Part shown: in pieces, positions 1-4,169 of the stretch | Position numbering within the stretch: the first letter of the stretch is position 1 | Layout: each line of letters opens with the position of its first letter | Source: an uncultured Eubacteriales bacterium | GTDB taxonomy: Bacteria > Bacillota > Clostridia > TANB77 > CAG-508 | DNA: 7,626 nt | Direction: 5' to 3' | NCBI GenBank assembly: GCA_902760765.1 | Contig: CACWHO010000022.1 | Location: 7,901 to 15,526, forward strand | Notes under the pieces: model-generated | What the model was told of the DNA's origin: nothing | What the model saw: only the letters and a program-made list of their open reading frames with translations | The model's database searches: none | Program-made: the position numbers and the translations under genes

Positions 1-548
1 GCACTTCTATAACTTTTATTTTTCCAAAATCTAAAAATAACTCCAACTGTTATGCTTGCTAAAATATGAGTAATTAATAGCAATAAACCAATCATTGAGC
101 TTCTATACATGTTAACACCAACTGTTCCAACAATAAATAGTGGACCAGAATTATTAGTAAAAGCAAGCAATCTTTCACATTCTTCTTTTGAACAAATATT
201 ATCTTTTCTAAAATTAGAAGCAATTTTTGCTCCAACAGGATATCCACTAATCATTCCCATTATAAATGGAAAAGCACCTTCTCCGCGGATATTAAAAAGT
301 GGTTTCATAATACTATTTAAGCATTTACCTAATGAATTGATAAAATTTGTTTGCATCAATGCATTTGTAGCAACAAAAAAAGGAAAGAGAGATGGAACAA
401 CAGAATTTGCCCATAATGAAAGTCCTTTCTTTATAGCAGGTAAATTACTTGAAGAAAAAAGAAGTAGACAAATTGTAAAAAATAAAAAAACAAACGCAAA
501 AAAATTTCTTTTTAAACTTAATACAAAAAAATGAGTTTTTGAAAACAT
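1..548 (-). CDS. ylbJ: Sporulation integral membrane protein YlbJ/SpoVV, N-terminal part (cut by window edge)
   Basis: This gene reads leftward from an ATG at 548-546 and stays open to base 1, giving 182 codons; the 3' part lies outside the window. It was recognised from the family signature. After an N-terminal membrane segment (about residues 15-33) come LWANSVVPSLFPFFVATNAL (45-64), FPFIMGMISGYPVGAKIA (93-110) and LLAFTNNSGPLFIVGTVG (127-144), then another hydrophobic segment (about 152-172). These motifs are typical of YlbJ, a nucleoside-recognition (Gate) family membrane protein needed for normal spore formation in Bacillus and thought to act in the mother cell or outer forespore membrane. 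A GGTGA ribosome binding site (557-553) lies only 4 bases before the ATG. The gene is divergent from the toxin-antitoxin cassette. The family assignment is firm; the function is inferred from Bacillus. Confidence 0.88.
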   Translation of the reverse strand, partial: MFSKTHFFVLSLKRNFFAFVFLFFTICLLLFSSSNLPAIKKGLSLWANSVVPSLFPFFVATNALMQTNFINSLGKCLNSIMKPLFNIRGEGAFPFIMGMISGYPVGAKIASNFRKDNICSKEECERLLAFTNNSGPLFIVGTVGVNMYRSSMIGLLLLITHILASITVGVIFRFWKNKSYRS

Positions 549-597
549 ATAATCACCAATTTAAGTATATAAAAAAAAAGAAAAGTTATGAAAAATA

Positions 598-626
598 TTG
601 CATATATACAATAATTATGATATAAT
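598..626 (+). promoter_or_regulatory. Sigma-A promoter of the toxin-antitoxin cassette
   Basis: TTGCAT (598-603) is followed after 17 bases by a perfect TATAAT (621-626). TG at 618-619, one base before the -10 box, makes an extended -10 element. The expected transcription start is near 633, about 20 bases before the antitoxin ATG. It is the only well-formed promoter between ylbJ and the antitoxin gene and points toward the cassette. Confidence 0.75.
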
Positions 627-636
627 TTGCATATAT
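598..636 (+). repeat. Exact 10-bp direct repeat bracketing the promoter, probable operator
   Basis: TTGCATATAT occurs at 598-607, covering the -35 box, and again at 627-636, just downstream of the -10 box. The start-to-start distance is 29 bases. Phd/YefM antitoxins commonly bind short repeated or palindromic sites at their own promoter, so these copies are good candidates for the autoregulatory operator. Binding is inferred from position. The surrounding DNA is very A+T-rich, but the TTGC core makes a chance exact repeat here less likely. Confidence 0.5.
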
Positions 637-654
637 TAAAAAGGGGTGATATAT

Positions 655-987
655 ATGGCACTAATTAGACCAAGTGCAGATTTAAGAAATAAATATAATG
701 AATTATCTAAAATATGTCATCAAACTAATGAGCCAATATTTATAACAAAAAATGGATACAATGATTTGGTAATTTTAAGTGATGAAGCTTTTAATGAGTT
801 AAAAGAAGAAAAAATAGATAAAATAATAGATGAGAAATTTCAAAAGAAGTATTCTGAATTTGAAGAATTAAAACAAGATTTATTAAAAAATATAAAAGAA
901 GCATTAAACGAAATTGAAAAAGGTGAATATTCTTCTTTTGAAGAATTTTCAAAAAAAATGGAGGCGAAATACCACATTAATGGTTAA
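655..987 (+). CDS. Type II antitoxin, Phd/YefM family
   Basis: This 110-residue protein should bind and neutralise the toxin encoded just downstream and repress its own promoter. The N-terminal half is a clear Phd/YefM fold: IRPSADLRNKYNELS (4-18), then EPIFITKNGYNDLVILS (26-42), the strand-turn-strand that forms the dimer core and DNA-binding face. The C-terminal half is helical and charged (45-110), ending in an acidic and aromatic stretch (GEYSSFEEF, 90-98) that probably wraps the toxin. The ATG at 655 is preferred over the in-frame GTG at 646, because that GTG lies inside the ribosome binding site AAGGGGTGAT (641-650); spacing to 655 is normal. The gene overlaps the toxin by 8 bases. At 110 residues it is longer than the roughly 85 usual for YefM, matching relatives with an extended tail. 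Confidence 0.87.
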   Translation: MALIRPSADLRNKYNELSKICHQTNEPIFITKNGYNDLVILSDEAFNELKEEKIDKIIDEKFQKKYSEFEELKQDLLKNIKEALNEIEKGEYSSFEEFSKKMEAKYHING

Positions 988-1315
988 ATACAAAATAATA
1001 TTGTCAAATAAATTTCAAAAGGAGCTAAATAATTTATATTATTATATAAATTATTTTCTCCAAGAACCTGAAATTGCTAAGAAAAATTATAATGAAATAA
1101 TGAATTCCATAAAAAGTTTGGAGTATAATCCAGAAAGATATATAAAATTATATTTACATCAAGAACAAAATTTAAGAAGAATGATAGTTAAAAATTATAT
1201 TATAATCTATAAAGTGGAAAAAAGTAAAAGAAATGTTTTTATATTACATATTTTCCATCGGGAGTCAAAATTATTTAAATCAAATTTAATTCAAATTTTT
1301 TTAAAATCTGTATAA
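980..1315 (+). CDS. Type II toxin, RelE/ParE superfamily
   Basis: This is a 111-residue basic protein. The start ATG (980-982) overlaps the antitoxin stop as ATGGTTAA, the usual translational coupling of such pairs; a GGAGG (960-964) lies 15 bases upstream. The fold signature is present: an N-terminal strand (KYKIILSNKFQKEL, 3-16), two helices (17-48, including EIAKKNYNEIMNSIKSL), an NPERY turn (50-54), then strands LRRMIVKNYIIIYKV (65-79) and NVFILHIFHRES (85-96). The PERY turn and the IVxNYxIxYKV strand favour the ParE-like branch. Members are either ribosome-dependent mRNA endonucleases (RelE) or gyrase inhibitors (ParE), and the sequence does not settle which. H93 and R94 sit where RelE-type toxins often carry catalytic basic residues. 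A more upstream in-frame start (914) would lie deep inside the antitoxin gene and has no site of its own. Confidence 0.82.
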   Translation: MVKYKIILSNKFQKELNNLYYYINYFLQEPEIAKKNYNEIMNSIKSLEYNPERYIKLYLHQEQNLRRMIVKNYIIIYKVEKSKRNVFILHIFHRESKLFKSNLIQIFLKSV

Positions 1316-1368
1316 AATTTCCAAATATGAACATAATTAAATAAAATTATTCAAAGGAGAAAGTGTAT

Positions 1369-1536
1369 ATGTTTTGCAATGATGATAATACCACGAAGGG
1401 TGGAGAGTTTATTCCAACAGCCTTTAATTGGGAAACATTAGATGGTCAAAAAGAAAAGGCAAAAAAACTTGCAAATATTACAAAAGAAAAAAATAGCAAA
1501 AAGCAAAAAAAAGAAGATAAAGCCAGAAAAAATTAG
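1369..1536 (+). CDS. Small basic hypothetical protein, 55 residues
   Basis: ATG at 1369 is preceded by AAAGGAGAAAG (1353-1363), with GGAG ending 9 bases before the start, one of the better ribosome binding sites in the window. The reading frame ends at TAG (1534-1536). The product begins MFCNDDNTTKGGEFIPTAFN, continues WETLDGQ (21-27), and finishes as a lysine-rich tail from residue 28 on, probably disordered or a charged helix. No signal peptide, membrane segment or known domain is visible. It lies between the toxin gene and the ctsR promoter, with 53 bases to the toxin stop and no obvious promoter of its own, so it may be read through from the cassette. I do not recognise the family. The ribosome binding site and the non-repetitive N-terminal half argue for a real gene, but the short length keeps confidence moderate. 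Confidence 0.5.
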   Translation: MFCNDDNTTKGGEFIPTAFNWETLDGQKEKAKKLANITKEKNSKKQKKEDKARKN

Positions 1537-1571
1537 AAAATAAAAAATAAATGAGGCAAATCAAGATTTAT

Positions 1572-1598
1572 TGTCAACAAAGGTCAGAAAAAGTCAAA
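1572..1598 (+). promoter_or_regulatory. CtsR operator upstream of the promoter, three phased heptads
   Basis: The CtsR consensus is two RGTCAAA heptads separated by three bases. Here GGTCAGA (1582-1588) and AGTCAAA (1592-1598) are separated by AAA, with one mismatch. A third, weaker heptad, TGTCAAC (1572-1578), precedes them with another AAA spacer, so all three lie on the same 10-bp phase. The site ends 8 bases before the -35 region of the ctsR promoter. Confidence 0.75.
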
Positions 1599-1605
1599 AA
1601 ACGAA

Positions 1606-1634
1606 TTTGATTTTAATTTTTAAATGAATATAAT
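1606..1634 (+). promoter_or_regulatory. Sigma-A promoter of the ctsR operon
   Basis: A perfect TATAAT lies at 1629-1634. The best -35 is TTGATT (1607-1612, spacer 16) or TTTGAT (1606-1611, spacer 17). Transcription should start near 1641, giving a leader of about 100 bases before ctsR. CtsR operators on both sides support this as the regulated promoter. Confidence 0.65.
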
Positions 1635-1644
1635 ATATGTATAA

Positions 1645-1661
1645 GGTCAAAGAAAGTCAAA
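1645..1661 (+). promoter_or_regulatory. Perfect CtsR operator at the transcription start
   Basis: GGTCAAA (1645-1651), spacer GAA, then AGTCAAA (1655-1661) match the consensus RGTCAAA-NAN-RGTCAAA at every fixed position. The site begins 10 bases after the -10 box, where bound CtsR would block RNA polymerase. This is direct evidence that the operon is under CtsR autoregulation and heat-shock control. Confidence 0.92.
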
Positions 1662-1743
1662 GACAAAATATAGAAATAAAAATTTTACTTATATTATACA
1701 GCATATTAAATTACAAAATATATAAAAGAAAGAAGATGATAAA

Positions 1744-2193
1744 ATGAGAATGTCAGATATAATTGAGGATTTCATAAAAGAGTTGTTTGATGAAGAAGAC
1801 AGCAACTACGTTGAAATTCAAAGAAATGAATTAGCACAGCAATTTAATTGTGTACCATCACAAATAAATTATGTAATTTCAACAAGATTCAAACCATCAC
1901 AAGGATATTATGTAGAAAGCAAAAGAGGAGGTGGCGGAAATATTAAAATACAAAAAATTACAAATTCAAAATCAGAATATTTAATGCATATTATAAAAAA
2001 TATAGGAAAAGAAATTACCTCAAATGATATTGATATTTTATTAAGTAACTTTTTAACAGATAAAATAATAACTAAACAAGAGGCAAGACTTTTAAAAGTT
2101 GCAACAAGTGATAATGTTTTAAAATTAGACAAAGAAACAAAAGATGAAGTTAGAGCACGAATATTTAAAAACATGCTATTAAATATAGAATAA
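1744..2193 (+). CDS. ctsR: Transcriptional repressor CtsR of class III stress genes
   Basis: This 149-residue protein (Bacillus subtilis CtsR has 154) is the dimeric heat-sensing repressor of clp genes. The N-terminal winged helix-turn-helix includes CVPSQINYVISTRF (36-49), the DNA-recognition helix. It is followed by ESKRGGGG (58-65), the glycine-rich wing that enters the minor groove and acts as thermosensor; its arginine (R61) corresponds to the arginine reported as a McsB phosphorylation target in Bacillus-type CtsR. The C-terminal helical domain, with KQEARLLKVATSD (115-127) and VRARIFKNMLL (136-146), mediates dimerisation. The ATG at 1744 is chosen over the in-frame ATG at 1750 because the weak purine-rich site AGAAG (1731-1735) is 8 bases from 1744. 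The gene is the first of the operon, directly behind its own operators, and mcsA follows after 20 bases. Confidence 0.96.
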   Translation: MRMSDIIEDFIKELFDEEDSNYVEIQRNELAQQFNCVPSQINYVISTRFKPSQGYYVESKRGGGGNIKIQKITNSKSEYLMHIIKNIGKEITSNDIDILLSNFLTDKIITKQEARLLKVATSDNVLKLDKETKDEVRARIFKNMLLNIE

Positions 2194-2213
2194 AAACAGA
2201 GGGGGAGATTATT

Positions 2214-2780
2214 ATGTTATGTGAAAATTGTGGAAAAAGAGAAGCAACAGTGAGATATTCAGAAAATATAAATGGAAACAAAAAAGAATTAAATTTATGC
2301 GAGGAGTGTAGCAAAAAACTTGGAATAATTGACAAAATGAACTTTAAAATGCCAACATTTGGACTTTCTGATTTTTTCGGTGGATTCCTAGATGATTTTG
2401 ATACACCAGAATTCATGCCATTATTAAATGAAATGAAGGAAGAAAAATGTGATAGCTGTGGCACAACATTTGAAGATATTATAAATACAGGAAAATATGG
2501 ATGCCCAAATTGTTATGAAACATTCGAAGATAAAATGGACCCAATACTTAGAAAATTACAAGGTGCAAATAGACATGTTGGCAGACTTGGAAAAGTTTCA
2601 AAAAATAATATAAAATTTGAAAAAGATAATAAAAAGGCAGAAAATGAAGAACAAAATAAAGAAGAAAATAAAATATCAAAATTAGAAGATGAGTTAAAAC
2701 AAGCAATTAAAGAAGAAAGATATGAGGACGCAGCAAAAATAAGAGATGAAATAAAAGACCAAAACAAAAAAGCAAAATAA
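2214..2780 (+). CDS. mcsA: McsA, zinc-binding activator of the arginine kinase McsB
   Basis: McsA is the partner that stimulates McsB and helps release CtsR under stress. The protein has 188 residues with four CxxC pairs: C3/C6, C29/C32, C79/C82 and C97/C100, forming two zinc-finger modules. Between them lies an acidic, phenylalanine- and glycine-rich linker (FGLSDFFGGFLDDF, 49-62) that often marks McsA. A charged region (about 130-155) leads to a C-terminal UVR motif, with KLEDELKQAIKEERYEDAA at 156-174 and IRDEI following, of the kind that also occurs in the ClpC middle domain. The start has an excellent site, GAGGGGGAG (2199-2207), 6 bases before ATG. All eight cysteines and the UVR motif are present, so McsA itself looks intact. 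It is followed by a 99-base gap before mcsB, longer than the tight junction seen in Bacillus; no convincing promoter is visible in the gap. Confidence 0.94.
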   Translation: MLCENCGKREATVRYSENINGNKKELNLCEECSKKLGIIDKMNFKMPTFGLSDFFGGFLDDFDTPEFMPLLNEMKEEKCDSCGTTFEDIINTGKYGCPNCYETFEDKMDPILRKLQGANRHVGRLGKVSKNNIKFEKDNKKAENEEQNKEENKISKLEDELKQAIKEERYEDAAKIRDEIKDQNKKAK

Positions 2781-2879
2781 TTTAATTATCAAAATATAAT
2801 TATAAAATTTACGAGTACAAAGCTATAAAAATTAAAACAAGCAGAAATTTAATCATAAAAACAAAGGGAGGATTATAAA

Positions 2880-3896
2880 ATGAATTGGTATTTACAAAGT
2901 GGCAAAGATTCAGATGTTGCAATCAGTACAAGAATAAGATTTTCCAGAAATCTTTCAGGATTTAAGTTTAATTTAAAAACAAAAAAAGAATTTGATGAAT
3001 TAAAAAACAAAATAAAAGAAAATGTATATGCAATTGGGTATGGTTTAAAATATTTAGAGTTAAAAGACATGGACAAAATTACAAAAATATGCTTAGTTGA
3101 AAAAAGATTATTAACTCCAGAATATGTTATGGACAATGAAAACACAGGAGCAATATTAATAAATGATGAAGAAAATATTTGTATTGTAATAAATGATGAA
3201 GACCATTTAAAAATACAAGTTTATAGTGCAGGACTAGAATTAGAAAACACATTAAATTTGGCAATTGAACTTGATAAAAAAATAGAAGAAGTTTTAGGAT
3301 ATGCAACAAGTCAAAAATATGGATATCTAACAAGTTCACCAGCAAATTGTGGAACAGGATTAAAAGCATCAGTATTTGTACATTTACCAGCACTAGAAAA
3401 AACAGGAAATATCGATAGAGTATTCTATACATTAAGCAATTTTAATGTAAATATTATAGGACAATATGACCAAAACAATGTAAATAGTGATGACACATAT
3501 ATTATTTCTAATAAAAGAACATTAGGAGTTACAGAACAAGAAATTATAGAAAACATTAAGGTTGTTTCAAATAAACTGATTGAACAAGAAAGAAAAGCAA
3601 GAAAGTTCTTAGCAAAAGATGAAATACAATTTGAAGATGATATCTATAGAAGTTACGGAACTTTAAGCAATTGCAGAAAAATATCATTAAATGAAGCAAA
3701 AGAACTTATTTCCAATATCAAAATTGGTGTTGATTTAGGAATTTTAAAAGAACTAAATGATAGTCAAATTCAAAAATTAAGATTATATATTGAACCTGGA
3801 AGTTTGCAAAAATTCTTAGGTCAAAAATGTGAACCAGTTGATAGAGAAATAAAAAGAGCAGAAGTAATAAAACAAATTATTTCAGAAAAAAATTAG
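2880..3896 (+). CDS. mcsB: Protein-arginine kinase McsB, divergent at ATP-site positions
   Basis: McsB phosphorylates arginine side chains of CtsR and damaged proteins, marking them for ClpC. It belongs to the phosphagen (guanido) kinase fold. Clear family landmarks: STRIRFSRN (16-24), NDEDH (105-109, with E107 as the candidate catalytic glutamate), the segment from TSSPANCGTG to HLPAL (151-172), and YRSYGTLSNCR (256-266) with IGVDLGI (282-288) in the C-terminal domain. The C-terminal REIKRA (322-327) matches the RDxxRA phosphoarginine-sensing motif with E for D. At 338 residues it is near the usual 340-365, and the N-terminus begins where clostridial homologues begin. Site GGGAGG (2866-2871) is 8 bases from ATG. 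Oddities: positions that are Arg in Bacillus McsB are K111, K162 and I193; the conserved Cys of TSCP is S153, with a new C157; and the RGxYGE loop reads IGQYDQ (193-198). The frame is intact. Whether kinase activity is kept is open. Confidence 0.92.
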   Translation: MNWYLQSGKDSDVAISTRIRFSRNLSGFKFNLKTKKEFDELKNKIKENVYAIGYGLKYLELKDMDKITKICLVEKRLLTPEYVMDNENTGAILINDEENICIVINDEDHLKIQVYSAGLELENTLNLAIELDKKIEEVLGYATSQKYGYLTSSPANCGTGLKASVFVHLPALEKTGNIDRVFYTLSNFNVNIIGQYDQNNVNSDDTYIISNKRTLGVTEQEIIENIKVVSNKLIEQERKARKFLAKDEIQFEDDIYRSYGTLSNCRKISLNEAKELISNIKIGVDLGILKELNDSQIQKLRLYIEPGSLQKFLGQKCEPVDREIKRAEVIKQIISEKN

Positions 3897-4109
3897 AATA
3901 CTTAGTTTTATTATAGCAAAAAGCAATATTTTAATTTTTAAGCTCAAGGCGTAGCGAAGCGGTAGGAATGACCCTAAATATCATTTGAACAAAAATTAAA
4001 ATACTTAGTTTTATTATAGCAAAAAGCAATATTTTAATTTTTAAGTTCAAGGCGTAGCGAAGCGGTAGGAATGACCCTAAATATTATTTGAACAAAAATT
4101 AAAATATTA
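3888..4109. repeat. 103-bp tandem repeat, two full copies plus a short third
   Basis: Copy 1 spans 3888-3990 and copy 2 spans 3991-4093, with a partial third start from 4094 to about 4109. The copies differ at only three positions: G3896/A3999, C3943/T4046 and C3982/T4085. Copy 1 begins inside the last codons of mcsB, so the mcsB stop codon is part of the repeat. Each unit has A+T-rich arms around a much more G+C-rich core (3948-3974 and 4051-4077) reading GGCGTAGCGAAGCGGTAGG, then AATGACCC. The core contains GCGAAGC, a heptamer known for forming an unusually stable mini-hairpin in single-stranded DNA. A short TAGG/CCTA stem is possible at 3963-3976. The core is not coding in any evident way. 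It resembles a dispersed intergenic element that was duplicated in place. Confidence 0.9.
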
Positions 4110-4119
4110 CTTTTTGCTA
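4017..4119. repeat. Long imperfect inverted repeat (hairpin) before clpC
   Basis: The arm 4017-4050 pairs with 4088-4119. GTTCAA (4045-4050) pairs with TTGAAC (4088-4093). After a two-base AA bulge (4043-4044) the pairing continues as TTTTT/AAAAA, AATATTTTAA/TTAAAATATT and AGCAAAAAG/CTTTTTGCT, with one C-A mismatch at 4027/4109. That is about 31 base pairs around a 37-base loop holding the G+C-rich core. The right arm extends beyond the 103-bp unit, so only copy 2 can form the full hairpin. It lacks the G+C stem plus T-run of an intrinsic terminator. It could be a miniature inverted-repeat element, an RNA-processing site or an attenuator between mcsB and clpC. Confidence 0.75.
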
Positions 4120-4142
4120 ATTAAAAATTAAGACATTTTAAT
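4114..4142 (+). promoter_or_regulatory. Possible weak promoter of clpC
   Basis: TTGCTA (4114-4119) and TTTAAT (4137-4142) are 17 bases apart, matching 4/6 and 5/6 positions of the sigma-A consensus. In DNA this A+T-rich such matches arise easily, and no CtsR box lies nearby. It is listed because the hairpin and the 273-base gap could partly uncouple clpC from upstream transcription. Confidence 0.25.
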
Positions 4143-4169
4143 ATTTTATAAAAGAAGGAGGGAATTATT

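Noticed and set aside
109..534. A 141-codon plus-strand open frame at the left edge.
   Set aside because: It is the antisense shadow of ylbJ. The minus strand gives a convincing YlbJ sequence over the same bases, and the plus frame has no ribosome binding site or recognisable motif.
563..591. A sigma-E-like promoter for ylbJ on the minus strand: TCATAAC, 15 bases, then TATACTTA.
   Set aside because: The -10 match is poor, and the predicted start would fall on the ribosome binding site (557-553).
646..654. GTG at 646 as the antitoxin start.
   Set aside because: The GTG is inside the AAGGGGTGAT ribosome binding site, and ATG 655 gives the normal Phd/YefM N-terminus.
914..979. Extending the toxin upstream to ATG 914.
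   Set aside because: This would add 22 residues unlike the family, deep inside the antitoxin gene. ATG 980 begins the RelE/ParE fold and overlaps the antitoxin stop in the usual way.
2772..2800. TATAAT at 2795-2800 as a separate promoter for mcsB.
   Set aside because: No acceptable -35 box lies 16-18 bases upstream, and such hexamers are expected by chance in DNA this A+T-rich.
3888..4093. The two similar units as a CRISPR array.
   Set aside because: The units are joined directly with no variable spacers, are 103 bp long, and no cas gene is present.
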